From the NCBI RefSeq assembly GCF_026625565.1, contig NZ_CP112998.1, positions 870,501-934,500 on the forward strand: a DNA stretch of 64,000 nucleotides. The letters run 5' to 3'. Position numbers and translations under genes: made by a program. Of this stretch, positions 25,646 to 36,059 are shown in pieces. The stretch comes from Dyadobacter pollutisoli. GTDB lineage: Bacteria; Bacteroidota; Bacteroidia; Cytophagales; Spirosomataceae. Position 1 is the first letter of the stretch. The number at the start of each line of letters is the position of its first letter. The notes under the pieces are model-generated. The model saw nothing but the letters and a program-made list of their open reading frames with translations, did no database searches and had not been told where the DNA came from.

Positions 25646-28600
25646 TTACCGGGCTGTCATCATTTCATCGGGTCGCCTTTTCTTAGCCTTGTATGCTGTT
25701 GGCAGCATGTTAAACTTCGCCTTAAAGGATTTTGCAAAGTAATTTGGGGCCGTGAAGCCTGTCATATAAGAAATCTGCGAAATGCTCAAATCGCTATTCT
25801 CTAAGAGTAGCGCCGCTTTTTCGAGCTTGATGGAACGAATAAATTCGATAGGGGTCTGACCACTCATTTCCAAGACTTTGCTGTACAATGTTCCCCTGCT
25901 CATGCCGACGTGTTTGCTCAGATTTTCAACGCTAAGCTGAGATGTATGCAGGTTTTTTTCGATGTAAGAGAGCACATCCTTGAGTAGTTTTTCCTGGCTG
26001 GATTCGATTTGTGGTCTCTGGCCGGAAACCTGAAAATGCCGGGAATAGACGCCTTTTAATAGGCGGTTCAGCAAAATTAAATTGTTGATCTTCGCATTGA
26101 GAATATCGAAATTAAATGGCTTGGTCAAATAGTCGTTAGCTCCGGAGTTGAGGCCTTCAAGCTGCTGCTGCTCTCGGTTGGAAGCAGTCAAAAGGATAAT
26201 GGGAATGTGCTTGGTCCGTTTGTCTGATTTGATTTTCTGGCTCAGCGTAATGCCGTCCATTTCCGGCATCGCAATGTCGCTGACGATCAGTTCCGGATGA
26301 TGGCTGAGCGTTTTTTGCCAGCCTTCTTTGCCATTGCTCGCTTCTATGACGTTATAAAAAGGTACCAGACTTTCTTTCAGATAATGCCTGAACTCGTCAT
26401 TGTCCTCAATGATGAGCACGTTGGACAAATCTTCCAGATTGGCCTTTCCCAGCTTGGGAGAGCTTTTTCCATTTTCGGTAGTGACAGGTGCTGAACCGTG
26501 TTCTTTGGTCACCGAAAGCTGCTGGGGATCGGCAATGGGCAGCTGAACCGTAAATGTGCTGCCCAGCCCCTGCCCGCTGTTAACCGAAATAGTGCCCTGA
26601 TGCATTTGCACAAATTCCCGCACAATCGACAGACCAATTCCGCTTCCCTGGTTGAGCACCGAAGGATCGGTGTCACTTTGAAAGAACCGCTCAAAGATCT
26701 TATCATGGTTATCTTCGGCAATCCCGATCCCGGTATCTGTGACCATAATTGCAAGCCAATGCTTTTCTTCCGAATCGGCGTGCTGGTCAATTTTTAGAGC
26801 CACTACTCCGCCTTTTGGCGTAAATTTAAACGCATTCGAAAGCAAATTGAACAAGATCCGTTCGAGTTTGTCCGCATCAAAGTCCATCATAAGCTCATCG
26901 AGCGAACTCTCGATTTTAAATTGAATCCCCTTCCGGATGGAAAGATCACTGAATTGCTCGCAAGTATCTTTAATGTATAAAATAACGTCCCTGGTTTTCA
27001 GGTCGAGCTTGACTTCCTGCGCCTGCATGTTTTTGAAATCCAGCAACTGGTCTACCAGGTTCAGTAACCTTTTTGCATTCCGTTTGATGGCGACTGCCGA
27101 CGGCTGCAAGTCAGTCGATTTGGTCTTGACCAGCAGGTTGTCAACGGGCGCCAGGATCAGGGAAATGGGTGTCCTGAACTCGTGACTTAAATTGGTCAGA
27201 AATTTGATTTTCATCCGGTCCAATTCCTGGGCCTGCTCTGCTTCCGCCCGTTGCTGTTGCTCTCTGAACTGCCTCTGCAGCTTCTGAATGCCGCGCCGTC
27301 TCATGAGGTATACAATGATAAATGGCGTCAGCAAATAGAAAATGTATGCATAAATAGTCAGGTAAAAAGGTGGTTTGACCTTCACAGCAACCGATTTGGT
27401 GTGCGGACTCCAGTTGATGCCGTCGCAACTGGTCTGTACCTCAAAAACATACTCGCCCGGGCTCAGGTTGGTGTAGCTCGCCAGATTGGCTAAGCCCGTT
27501 TCGTTCCATTCCGATTCCATGCCCACAAGCCGGTGCCGGTAACGCATTTGCCTGGGGTTTGTGTAATCCAGCGCAGTATAGCCGATCGAAAAATTTTGCT
27601 TGTAATCCAGGCTTATGGTTTTCGCCACTGAAATATCCGCATCTATTAAGTTGGAATCTGCGGGGGTAATGCTGCGGTTGCCAACCCTAAGATCTTTCAG
27701 CAAGATAGGCGGGATGCGTTTGCTGTTGGGTAGCCTACGGGTGTCTATATAGTTGAATCCGGCAATTCCGCCAAAAAAAAGTGTGTGATCGGCCGCACGC
27801 ATGCCCGAACCGAGCGCAAACGTCCTGTCCTGGATGCCATTGTAAGTAGTGTAGTTGGTAAACTTTTTATTTGTTACATCAAATGAGCTGATGCCCTGAT
27901 TAGTACTGACCCAAATCCGCCCTTGTGCGTCCTCGAGAACCTTATTGACAATATTGCTTGCCAGCCCTTCCTTGGCTCCATAGGCAATAAACTTCCCGGA
28001 AGGCGGATCATACAAAGCCAATCCTTCTCCCGATGTGCCGGCCCAAATATTCCCTTTGCTGTCTTCCAGAAGCGAATAGACAATGTTGCTGAGCAGATTA
28101 CTGCTTTGTCTGTCCAAAAGCACCGATTTTTTCGCAACCGGATCAAAGACAGCGATGCCTGTTCCGTGCGAGGCGATCCAGAGCTTTCCGCGGCTGTCCA
28201 GTAAAATGTCCCTAATATAGCCGTTGAGCGGAATGGTGCGCTGGGTGACCGAAACGCCAGGATCATGTAATCTGGTAAAACGTCTTGTTACCGGATCAAA
28301 CACGTGCACCCCTCCGCCATTAGTTCCTACCCATAACTTGCCGGACTTGTCTTTTTCCAAACAGAAAATCTCATTGTTATTCAGACTAGATGAATCTTTC
28401 CCGCGCACGTACTGTGTATAAGCGCCTGTTTTGGGGTTGAGCTGAATCAAGCCGTCCTGGAATGTTCCTATCCAAAGTTCATTACTGGACATCAGTTCTA
28501 ATGTCAGGATAGCCAGTCCGGATGCAGCTTTCTTATTTTTGGGGTTGATTGGAAATTTTTTGAAGAGATTTGTATTCCGATTATACAAGTTTAGTCCGCC

Positions 28601-29764
28601 TCCGTCGGTGCCCACAAATAACTCCTCTGATCCGTTTTCGGCAAAAGAGGTAACAAAGGATCCGCTCAAACCATATGGATCATTCACATCAGAGCGCTTT
28701 AATCCGAAGATAGCCAGGTTTTTATCATATTTGTTAACCCCTCCCTTATAGGTTCCCAGCCAGCAAATGCCCTCGTTGTCGAAGAGAATGCTACGCACGG
28801 ATTTGTTGCTTAGGCTAAATTGGGTCCTTGTGTCGGGGCCATAGCGGATAATGGTTCCGTCGCGCGTATCAAGAATATTAAGGCCTGCGTCGGTGCAGAT
28901 CCAGAGCCTGTGTTCATTTTCCAAGGCAATCTCAAAAACCATATTGGTGCTCAACGAATGCTTGTTATCAGGTTCATATTTGAAGTGGCGGACGATTTGC
29001 CCGTCCGCGTTCAGCTTGAAGACACCGCTGTAAGTTCCCACCCAAATGTTTCCCTGGTGGTCCTCAATAATGGACTTTACCGTCCGCGACCCGGCTTCAT
29101 CGGGTATGGATTGCAGATAGTTGATGTATTCATTGTTCTTGTTGTCCGGTTCAATTTTGAATAAACCGCTTTTGGAGCCAACCCAAACATTCCTTTTGCT
29201 GTCAATAGCTATGCTCAGGATCCTTCCTTTCGAGATTTCGTCGGGAATATTGGGCATGGCCGAAAAAGCGCTGATGTGACGGTTTTCGGGGTCTACATTG
29301 ACCAATCCAGCCGTTGTTCCCACCCACAATTTTCCCGACACATCGCTGGCGATGCTGGTAACACTGTGCGGGGATGATATGCTTATAAAGGAGTTTTTTC
29401 TACGGTCGTAAAGGTGGAGGCCGCCCTCGATTGTCCCTACCCAAATCCGGCCCGACCGGTCCTGATGCAGGCTCGAAATGTCACTGGATCTCAGTGAGCA
29501 GGAATCTTTCTTATCATGGCGGTAGACCAATACCTCGGTTCCGTCAAATCTGTTCAGCCCGTCGTCGGTGGCAAACCACATCAGGCCATAGCGATCTTTT
29601 AATATGGCCGTTATCGTGTTGGAAGACAATCCGTCCGTGGAGGTAAGGGAGGTAAATTTCGGCATTACATGTTGGGCACAGGCGGCAAATGAGACCACAT
29701 CCAATGTAATCATCAGGTAAGCAAGCCGGAAAGTAAGCAGGATCTTTAAGCGGATTGATTTCAT
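25646..29764 (-). CDS. Hybrid two-component system (propeller sensor, kinase, receiver and AraC HTH in one protein)
   Basis: A 1372-residue hybrid regulator of the Bacteroidota PUL type. After a signal segment, about 14 repeated propeller blades (GLSSNTITAILKDRYGLMWF; the W-V-G-T-x-G-G motif recurs) fill residues about 30-770 and a Y_Y_Y domain follows. A TM helix near 840 leads to the kinase core with NLSHEFRTPISLILAP (phosphoacceptor His), NLLSNAFKFTPKGG, VTDTGIGIAEDNHDKIFERF and GSGIGLSIVREF. Then come a receiver domain (VLIIEDNDEFRHYL, with ELIVSDIAMPEMDG as the phosphorylated Asp region and IILLTA) and an AraC-type HTH (SISQISYMTGFTAPNYFAKS). It is divergent from a SusC/SusD pair and most likely senses the glycan or breakdown product that the pair imports. 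Confidence 0.95.
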   Translation of the reverse strand: MKSIRLKILLTFRLAYLMITLDVVSFAACAQHVMPKFTSLTSTDGLSSNTITAILKDRYGLMWFATDDGLNRFDGTEVLVYRHDKKDSCSLRSSDISSLHQDRSGRIWVGTIEGGLHLYDRRKNSFISISSPHSVTSIASDVSGKLWVGTTAGLVNVDPENRHISAFSAMPNIPDEISKGRILSIAIDSKRNVWVGSKSGLFKIEPDNKNNEYINYLQSIPDEAGSRTVKSIIEDHQGNIWVGTYSGVFKLNADGQIVRHFKYEPDNKHSLSTNMVFEIALENEHRLWICTDAGLNILDTRDGTIIRYGPDTRTQFSLSNKSVRSILFDNEGICWLGTYKGGVNKYDKNLAIFGLKRSDVNDPYGLSGSFVTSFAENGSEELFVGTDGGGLNLYNRNTNLFKKFPINPKNKKAASGLAILTLELMSSNELWIGTFQDGLIQLNPKTGAYTQYVRGKDSSSLNNNEIFCLEKDKSGKLWVGTNGGGVHVFDPVTRRFTRLHDPGVSVTQRTIPLNGYIRDILLDSRGKLWIASHGTGIAVFDPVAKKSVLLDRQSSNLLSNIVYSLLEDSKGNIWAGTSGEGLALYDPPSGKFIAYGAKEGLASNIVNKVLEDAQGRIWVSTNQGISSFDVTNKKFTNYTTYNGIQDRTFALGSGMRAADHTLFFGGIAGFNYIDTRRLPNSKRIPPILLKDLRVGNRSITPADSNLIDADISVAKTISLDYKQNFSIGYTALDYTNPRQMRYRHRLVGMESEWNETGLANLASYTNLSPGEYVFEVQTSCDGINWSPHTKSVAVKVKPPFYLTIYAYIFYLLTPFIIVYLMRRRGIQKLQRQFREQQQRAEAEQAQELDRMKIKFLTNLSHEFRTPISLILAPVDNLLVKTKSTDLQPSAVAIKRNAKRLLNLVDQLLDFKNMQAQEVKLDLKTRDVILYIKDTCEQFSDLSIRKGIQFKIESSLDELMMDFDADKLERILFNLLSNAFKFTPKGGVVALKIDQHADSEEKHWLAIMVTDTGIGIAEDNHDKIFERFFQSDTDPSVLNQGSGIGLSIVREFVQMHQGTISVNSGQGLGSTFTVQLPIADPQQLSVTKEHGSAPVTTENGKSSPKLGKANLEDLSNVLIIEDNDEFRHYLKESLVPFYNVIEASNGKEGWQKTLSHHPELIVSDIAMPEMDGITLSQKIKSDKRTKHIPIILLTASNREQQQLEGLNSGANDYLTKPFNFDILNAKINNLILLNRLLKGVYSRHFQVSGQRPQIESSQEKLLKDVLSYIEKNLHTSQLSVENLSKHVGMSRGTLYSKVLEMSGQTPIEFIRSIKLEKAALLLENSDLSISQISYMTGFTAPNYFAKSFKAKFNMLPTAYKAKKRRPDEMMTAR

Positions 29765-30071
29765 AGGGTCAATTAGGCTGCTTGGGACGAATGTTGTCCT
29801 AAAAATGCAAATTTGTCCCGGAATCCGGCATTTTTATGGCTCATTTGAACAATTATGTCTGCAAAATGAACAAAAGTGCTCACATCTGGATATCTCACTG
29901 CACTACTTTTGTCAACAATAAACCAAATATATTCTGGAAAAAATGATGAACTATGAATCTGTTCAGAAGCCAAAGTTACGTCAGAAATAAATATTGTCAA
30001 ATTGACACTTTCGAGACGGGCCGGGGCGCGGGTTGGGTTCTAGCTAACACTAAAATTAAATCAATAATACA
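29765..30071. other. Divergent promoter region between the hybrid regulator and susC
   Basis: A 307-base spacer that must carry promoters for both divergent units and likely the binding site of the hybrid regulator. TACTTTTG at 29904-29911 fits the -7 consensus toward the SusC-like gene, leaving a leader of about 160 bases, but I see no clear -33 element. No small gene or strong hairpin was found. Confidence 0.45.
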
Positions 30072-33000
30072 ATGCATGAACGTCTATTGAACAGTAACTC
30101 CCTGGCCAGGATAATGGGTATCGCTGGCCTCCCTATGCTGCTGCTTGCAGGGATTTCGGGTGATGTGCTCGCAAGCAGCGCGGTATGGACCGATTACGGT
30201 CCCGGACACCGGTCAGCCTCCGCGGCCGATATTGAAGTTTCAGGAAAAGTGACCGGGCCGGATGGAGAAGCGCTGCCGGGCGCCAATGTGCTTGTGAAGT
30301 CGACAACGAGAGGAACCAGCGCTGACCAGAACGGAAATTACAAACTCACAGTTCAGGACGCCAATGCAGTTCTGGTGTTCTCACTGGTGGGTTATGCTCC
30401 CAAGGAAGTTGTGGTAGGCACCCAGCAGATCATCAATGTAACGCTGGCCGTGGATAACAAGACGCTGGAAGAAGTGGTGGTGGTCGGCTATGGAACGCAG
30501 CGCAAAAGGGATGTGACGGGCTCTGTGGTCTCCGTCAGTGAAAGCACCTTAAAAGAAGTACCTGCACCCAACCTGCTCAATCAGCTGAAAGGTCGAGCAG
30601 CGGGGGTTTCCATTGTCAGTAACGGGAGCACGCCTGGTTCGCAGGGACAGATCAGGATCAGGGGAAACCGGACGCTCACCACAAGTTCTGGTTCGAGTGA
30701 CGGCCTTGACGGTCCGCTGGTGGTGGTCGATGGGATTCCTTTCGGTGGACTTAATGACATTAACCCGGATGACATACTCAGCCTGGAAGTGCTCAAGGAT
30801 GCCTCGGCAACAGCGATTTATGGTTCGCGTGGAGCAGGGGGCGTCATCCTGGTGACAACCAAAAGAGGTAAAATCGGGAAACCCGTATTCAGTTACGACG
30901 GTTATCATGGACAAACCCAGGTGATGGGCAAATTCAATGTGATGAATGGCCAGGAATATGCACAGTTCAAAGCGGATGCAGCCAAATACAATCGGACATC
31001 CCCTGGGACATCGGGGTATTTGCTTACCCCAAAAGAGCAGGAAGCACTCGATAAGGGGGTGTCTACCAACTGGCAGGACCTGATTTACAAGGCGGGTTTC
31101 ATGTCTAACCACCAGTTGGGCATGCAGGGTGGGAGCGAAAGCACACAATATTCGCTGGGGCTAGGGTATTTCAATGAAACCGGCATCATCCCAAACCAGA
31201 ATTTTCAGCGTTTCAACATCCGTGCAACCATTGATCAGCGCATTGGGAAAAACATTAAAATTGGCCTGAACACGCTCAATACGCTTATTTACCAGAGCAC
31301 GCCCGGCGGGGGCGGCGTGCCGGGCGGACTTGTGCGTCTCACGCCACTGGCCTCACCCTATAATGCAGATGGAACGGTCAATACGTTCCCTTCGGAAGGC
31401 TCCATTGATGCGGCAGGCATCAGCCCGCTTACGATCATGACCAAAAAAGAATCCGCGATGGGCCGGACCCGGTCGCTGAGGACGTTCAATAGCATTTATG
31501 CGGAAGTCAATATTTTGCCGGGACTGAAATACCGTTTTAATGCGGGCCTGAACTTTAGCCAGTCCAATTATAATGGTTACAACGGTCCGCTGACCTATTT
31601 TAACTCGGCCACCACACAGGCTGGGTCCACGGCCGAAATCAGTAATACTGAATACTGGGATGTTAACCTGCAACATTTGCTTTATTACGATAAAACATTT
31701 GCGAACAAGCATAAACTGGGCTTTACCGCACTTTATGAATACACTAAAAACCACTCATTAGGCAGCCGTTTCACAGTGACGGGCGTACCTGCGGACTATA
31801 TCAAAACGTCCAATTTCTCGCTTGCATCAGGGCAGCCAGTCGCCCCGTCGGATTTTGGTAATTCGTTTTCGGAAACCGGACTGTTGTCCTACATGGGCAG
31901 GCTCAATTATAGCTATGCTGACAAGTATTTGCTGACATTAACCTTGCGCCGCGATGGTTCTTCGACCTTGTCTCCTGCTAACCAATATTTCAATTATCCC
32001 GCCATTGGCTTGGGTTGGAATGTGCTGGAAGAAGGTTTTATGAAATCGGCTAGATTCCTTTCGAACCTCAAGCTGCGTGGTGGCTGGGGTATATCCGGAA
32101 ACAGGAATGTGGGCGCGTATTCGACGTTGGGTGCATTGTCGGCCGGATATTACAACTTCGGAACGGGTACCGCCGGACAGCAGCTGGCCTACACAGTTAC
32201 TAGCTTGCCATCCAGCAACCTGAGCTGGCAATCGACCTCGCAAGTGGATATTGGAATTGATTTCGGCCTGCTCAACAACCGGATTACGGGTTCGGTGGAT
32301 TGGTACCACCAGAAAACCAAGGATATCCTCTTGTCGGTGCCGCTGCCTCCAAGCAATGGTGCAGGTTCGACCCTGAAAAACCTTGGTAAAACAGAAGGCA
32401 AGGGCCTGGAAGTTGCGGCCACTTTTGAGATCGTCAGAAAACCCAAAGGATTCAACTGGAGCATTGATGCAACCTATTTCTTCAACAGAGAAAAGATCAC
32501 GCAGCTGACCACACCAGAAGAAAAGTCCAATCTGGGGGCAGGTTGGTTTGTGGGCCAGCCACTTTCGGTGATTTATGATTACAAAAAGCTGGGCATATGG
32601 CAAACCAGTGACGTTGAAAACGGGATTTTGGCCCAACAAACCTCCCCTGTGCAATTTGCTGGACAAATCAGGGTGCAAGACCTGAATGGTGATAAAAAGA
32701 TCGACGCAAACGATCGCCAGATCCTGGGTAATTTTCAGCCCAAATGGGAAGGAGGGCTTACAAGCCGTTTCAGTTTCAAAAACTTCGATGCCTCCGTGGT
32801 TACCTACGCAAGGATGGGCATGAAGGTACTGGTGCCTTATCTGACGGGTAATTCCACGGGATCAGGCGGCTTTGCCTTCTTCAATCAAAGCCGGGTGAAC
32901 CAGGTCAAGGTCGATTATTGGACAGATACCAATCCCACCAACGCATTCCCAGCCCCTGACGCCAGTGGCGCTGTTGCCAACTTCGGATCGACGCTCGGCT

Positions 33001-33311
33001 ATTACGACGGCTCATTCATCAAATGCAGAAGTATTAACCTTGGCTATACTTTTGCCAGCGATATCCTCAAAAAGATCGGTGCCACCTCGGCCCGTATCTA
33101 CGTCAACCTGACCAATCCGTTCATTATATACTCGCCATTGGTCAGAGACGATCTGGCGATTGACCCGGAAGGAAACAGCTATGCCAGCGGCCAATCCACG
33201 CTAAACCCACAAGGCGCCAGCGACCGTGGAGCACCGGAGCGACAGATCTCAGTCAATTTGAATAGTCCGCCGGTGAGACAATTCACTTTGGGCGTAAACC
33301 TTAAATTTTAA
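30072..33311 (+). CDS. SusC/RagA-type TonB-linked outer-membrane receptor
   Basis: A 1079-residue outer-membrane transporter. The N-terminal segment MGIAGLPMLLLAGISGDVLA serves as the export signal. Residues about 57-135 form the CarboxypepD-regulatory-like domain (SGKVTGPDGEALPGANVLVK), followed by the TonB-box and plug region with EEVVVVGYGTQRKRDVTGSV and LEVLKDASATAIYGSRGAGG, the classic SusC signature. The remaining 800 residues form the 22-strand barrel, ending in FTLGVNLKF with the required terminal aromatic residue. It lies 7 bases before the SusD partner and is divergent from the hybrid regulator. The length is normal for the family. Substrate (glycan or peptide) cannot be read from sequence. 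Confidence 0.97.
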   Translation: MHERLLNSNSLARIMGIAGLPMLLLAGISGDVLASSAVWTDYGPGHRSASAADIEVSGKVTGPDGEALPGANVLVKSTTRGTSADQNGNYKLTVQDANAVLVFSLVGYAPKEVVVGTQQIINVTLAVDNKTLEEVVVVGYGTQRKRDVTGSVVSVSESTLKEVPAPNLLNQLKGRAAGVSIVSNGSTPGSQGQIRIRGNRTLTTSSGSSDGLDGPLVVVDGIPFGGLNDINPDDILSLEVLKDASATAIYGSRGAGGVILVTTKRGKIGKPVFSYDGYHGQTQVMGKFNVMNGQEYAQFKADAAKYNRTSPGTSGYLLTPKEQEALDKGVSTNWQDLIYKAGFMSNHQLGMQGGSESTQYSLGLGYFNETGIIPNQNFQRFNIRATIDQRIGKNIKIGLNTLNTLIYQSTPGGGGVPGGLVRLTPLASPYNADGTVNTFPSEGSIDAAGISPLTIMTKKESAMGRTRSLRTFNSIYAEVNILPGLKYRFNAGLNFSQSNYNGYNGPLTYFNSATTQAGSTAEISNTEYWDVNLQHLLYYDKTFANKHKLGFTALYEYTKNHSLGSRFTVTGVPADYIKTSNFSLASGQPVAPSDFGNSFSETGLLSYMGRLNYSYADKYLLTLTLRRDGSSTLSPANQYFNYPAIGLGWNVLEEGFMKSARFLSNLKLRGGWGISGNRNVGAYSTLGALSAGYYNFGTGTAGQQLAYTVTSLPSSNLSWQSTSQVDIGIDFGLLNNRITGSVDWYHQKTKDILLSVPLPPSNGAGSTLKNLGKTEGKGLEVAATFEIVRKPKGFNWSIDATYFFNREKITQLTTPEEKSNLGAGWFVGQPLSVIYDYKKLGIWQTSDVENGILAQQTSPVQFAGQIRVQDLNGDKKIDANDRQILGNFQPKWEGGLTSRFSFKNFDASVVTYARMGMKVLVPYLTGNSTGSGGFAFFNQSRVNQVKVDYWTDTNPTNAFPAPDASGAVANFGSTLGYYDGSFIKCRSINLGYTFASDILKKIGATSARIYVNLTNPFIIYSPLVRDDLAIDPEGNSYASGQSTLNPQGASDRGAPERQISVNLNSPPVRQFTLGVNLKF

Positions 33312-33318
33312 TCCGACT

Positions 33319-35133
33319 ATGAAATCCATAAAAATTCTTTTTACTGCTGGCCTGATCACAGTATTGAGCTCAGGGTGTGAAAAAGTGCTCGAAGAGCATC
33401 CGCAATCCCAAATCGTCCCCTCTTACTTTAATAGCCCCTCAGGTGTGCTTGGTGGAATAGCAGGGGTTTACAACGATATCCGGAGCCAATGGGGTACCGA
33501 AGGTTTTACCGTTGAGATGCAGGCAGGGACCGATGAGTTCATTCAGGGGGTTAATGCCGGTGGAGGAACCGCATATACTTATAATGGCATTAACAGCAGC
33601 AACTTTGGCTCGGCCTGGGGCGTTGCTTTTCAGGATATCAATACAATCAATGGCGTGCTGCAGTACGGGGCGACGATCGACCTGCCGGAGGCCACAAGGA
33701 AACAATACCTGGCGCAAGCCAAATTTTTGAGGGCATTCTGGTATTTCTACCTGGTGCAGACCTGGGGCGACGTTCCGCTTCATACCGAGTTTATAACTGT
33801 TCCCTCTCAGGCAGCCACGCGCCAACCTGCGGCACAGGTCTACGAGCTGATCATTAAGGACCTTACCGAAGCTGCCGCGGATCTGCCTAACCAGCCCACG
33901 GCCCCGTTCCTGGGCAAGGCGGCAACCAAACCCGTAGCGCAGTTTCTGCTGGCCAAGGCTTTTCTGACACGCGGATGGCTCAATAATACAGCAGCTGATT
34001 TCACCCAGGCAGCGGCGATTTGCGAAGATATTATTGCCAATAAATCGGCTTATGGTCTTGATCTCTGGCAGGATTATGGGGACGCTTTTGTGCCCGCTAA
34101 TGACTATGGAAAGGAAACGATGTTTGTAAGCGATCACGTGCTGGATCCTAAATATGGCTACTACCAGGTCGGCGGGCAGGCCGGCGGGGGTGCGGCGCAA
34201 AATCTGAGCCCGTGGTTTACCAACTGGAACTATCCCAATAACAGCGGCATCAACTCCATAAGAAATGCGGCCGGCTCTTTTGTCAACAGCGGAACCTCGG
34301 GGATGATCCGCGATTCATATTATGGCCGCCCTTATGTGCGTATGCGCCCGAATTCCGACAAACTCGTTACTGGCCCACATGCTGGCAAGAATTACTTCCT
34401 GGATCAGGCATTTACAAACCGCGATGTCGACTCGCGTTATGCCAATTCTTTTTACACCGTTTATATTGCAAACACCGCTGTCTCCAATACTGCCAACGCG
34501 ACCAACAACCTGCGGGGGGTAGCCTACACGACCGTTCCGGGTTCAGACACGGCCGTCTGGTTGCCAGATTTTGAAGTACCGGGCGCGCCGCAATTTGTAG
34601 GCGCCAGACCCTTCAAAGGCATAGTAGTGCCGCCAAGCCTTTGGAACAACGGTATTTTCCCAGCCCTGAAAAAGTTCATGGATCCCAGCCGCGGTGCCAA
34701 TTTTAATGACCCATCAACAAGGCCTGCCGTTTTGTATCGCTTTTCAGATGTTTATATGATCGGAGCCGAGGCCTATTTCAAGGCAGGCAACACCGTAAAG
34801 GCGGCTGCATTGATCAATGTCGTAAGGCAGCGAGCAGCATTCCGGAAAAGTAACACGTCCGCACAAAACACTGCCGCCGCAGCGGCGATGACCATCACTG
34901 CTGCTGAGGTTACGCTGGACTTCATCCTCGACGAGCGTAGCCGTGAGTTCTTTGGGGAATGGCAAAGGTGGCATGATCTGGTACGTACGCGCTCGCTGGT
35001 GCGCCGCGTTCAGGAATGGAACAAGGAAGCCGCTCCTTATGTGAAAGATTTACATATGCTTCGACCGATTCCGCAGTCACAGATCGACAGAGTGGTGGAT
35101 GGTCCGAAGTTTCCACAAAATACCGGATACTAG
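33319..35133 (+). CDS. SusD/RagB-type surface lipoprotein
   Basis: A 604-residue substrate-binding lipoprotein partner of SusC. The lipobox SSGC (residues 17-20) lies after a short signal. The N-terminal SusD-like region contains GVLGGIAGVYNDIRSQWG and QYLAQAKFLRAFWYFYLVQT (the SusD helix motif), and the C-terminal RagB domain contains LYRFSDVYMIGAEAYFKAGN and DFILDERSREFFGEWQRWHD, ending LRPIPQSQIDR. All SusD landmarks are intact. It follows SusC by seven bases and is followed by a hairpin terminator, so the pair forms a two-gene transport unit without enzymes visible in this window. Confidence 0.97.
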   Translation: MKSIKILFTAGLITVLSSGCEKVLEEHPQSQIVPSYFNSPSGVLGGIAGVYNDIRSQWGTEGFTVEMQAGTDEFIQGVNAGGGTAYTYNGINSSNFGSAWGVAFQDINTINGVLQYGATIDLPEATRKQYLAQAKFLRAFWYFYLVQTWGDVPLHTEFITVPSQAATRQPAAQVYELIIKDLTEAAADLPNQPTAPFLGKAATKPVAQFLLAKAFLTRGWLNNTAADFTQAAAICEDIIANKSAYGLDLWQDYGDAFVPANDYGKETMFVSDHVLDPKYGYYQVGGQAGGGAAQNLSPWFTNWNYPNNSGINSIRNAAGSFVNSGTSGMIRDSYYGRPYVRMRPNSDKLVTGPHAGKNYFLDQAFTNRDVDSRYANSFYTVYIANTAVSNTANATNNLRGVAYTTVPGSDTAVWLPDFEVPGAPQFVGARPFKGIVVPPSLWNNGIFPALKKFMDPSRGANFNDPSTRPAVLYRFSDVYMIGAEAYFKAGNTVKAAALINVVRQRAAFRKSNTSAQNTAAAAAMTITAAEVTLDFILDERSREFFGEWQRWHDLVRTRSLVRRVQEWNKEAAPYVKDLHMLRPIPQSQIDRVVDGPKFPQNTGY

Positions 35134-35164
35134 TATCCAGGTGGGGCCGAGCATAGTTGCCTGC

Positions 35165-35197
35165 GGTGCGAAACAGCTTAATCTGCTGTTTTGCACC
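35165..35197 (+). terminator. Putative terminator after the susC/susD pair
   Basis: GGTGCGAAACAGC (35165-35177) pairs with GCTGTTTTGCACC (35185-35197) over a seven-base loop, 13 bp with one G-U pair. It begins 31 bases after the SusD stop codon, although no strong T run follows, so it may act as a Rho-dependent or processing structure instead. Confidence 0.5.
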
Positions 35198-35408
35198 ACG
35201 GGATAATTTATACCCGGGCGCTTACATTGAGTTTGGTGGCGGGGCATTACCATGGGTTTGCTTCCTGCCGCATCCAACGACTGACAATACCTTTTGCGGA
35301 ATGCCTACCGGGGGGCTCAGAAAGCTGACCGGTTTTTGTTGGATCCTCTATGATCCCAGCTGCCATTTGTGGTATGATTTTTATAATCACACCATGCGCA
35401 ATCAAGTA

Positions 35409-35837
35409 ATGCGCAAACGGTCAGATCAAGCTGCAAATTCGATGAAAAAACGGCGAAGCAGGAAGTTGCTACAGGTATCGCTCGGGATTTGTGCCCTAAT
35501 CGCGATCGTTACCGGCCTGCTGGGTATGGCAGGAAACGATAATCCAATTTACGATGAGAGCCACAAGCCCACTGGTCTGTTGTTGGATAGTAATCTTCGT
35601 TTTCTAAATGGCCTTTCGGTCGGTGTCGGCCTTTGCACGCTATCTATTATTCCCGGTGTAAAAAAAAGGTCGGCCGAACTGAGGATTATTTGTATTGTCA
35701 TATTTTTTGGCGCGATCGGCCGTATGCTGTCGATTGCCAGCTATGGCTTACCGCCTTCTCCGTTTGACATCGTCGCATTTTTTGAGCTGTCGATCCCGCC
35801 CATGCTCGCCTATTGGCAGTCCAGGATTGCTGATTGA
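35409..35837 (+). CDS. DUF4345-like small membrane protein
   Basis: A membrane protein of about 142 residues with predicted TM segments in VSLGICALIAIVTGLLGMAG, LSVGVGLCTLSIIPG, IICIVIFFGAIGRMLSIASY and IVAFFELSIPPMLAYWQ. The pattern (G-L-L-G, then LDSNLRFLNGLSVGVGL, then GRMLSIASYGLPPSPF) fits the DUF4345 family, whose function is unknown. The open frame extends further upstream, but that part is not hydrophobic and resembles random translation; ATGs at 35394, 35409 and 35442 all give usable starts, and I choose 35409. It is probably a lone gene after the SusD terminator. Confidence 0.65.
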   Translation: MRKRSDQAANSMKKRRSRKLLQVSLGICALIAIVTGLLGMAGNDNPIYDESHKPTGLLLDSNLRFLNGLSVGVGLCTLSIIPGVKKRSAELRIICIVIFFGAIGRMLSIASYGLPPSPFDIVAFFELSIPPMLAYWQSRIAD

Positions 35838-36059
35838 GCAGAATCTTGGTCTCTGAAAGGAGGCAATGTTGATCTTTTGAGGTATCTATTACGCCCATCC
35901 GGCTGCCTTGTCAGCAAAACAATGCAGCGACATTGGCGCAGCCGTCCCTTCGGAGCCTGCCAATCCTCACTGACTTTAGTATCCAGAATCTTCGTAATAC
36001 GCCGGAACTCTTACAAGCTTATTCACAAGGTTTAGGAGTGATGGCTGATCATTGGCTTT

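Noticed and set aside
29904..29911. TACTTTTG as a firm SusC promoter
   Set aside because: It matches the -7 motif, but lacks a -33 element and leaves a long leader, so I noted it only within the intergenic entry.
30549..31148. 199-residue open frame antisense to the SusC-like gene
   Set aside because: It lies wholly within a well-supported receptor gene, has no family motifs, and reflects codon bias on the opposite strand.
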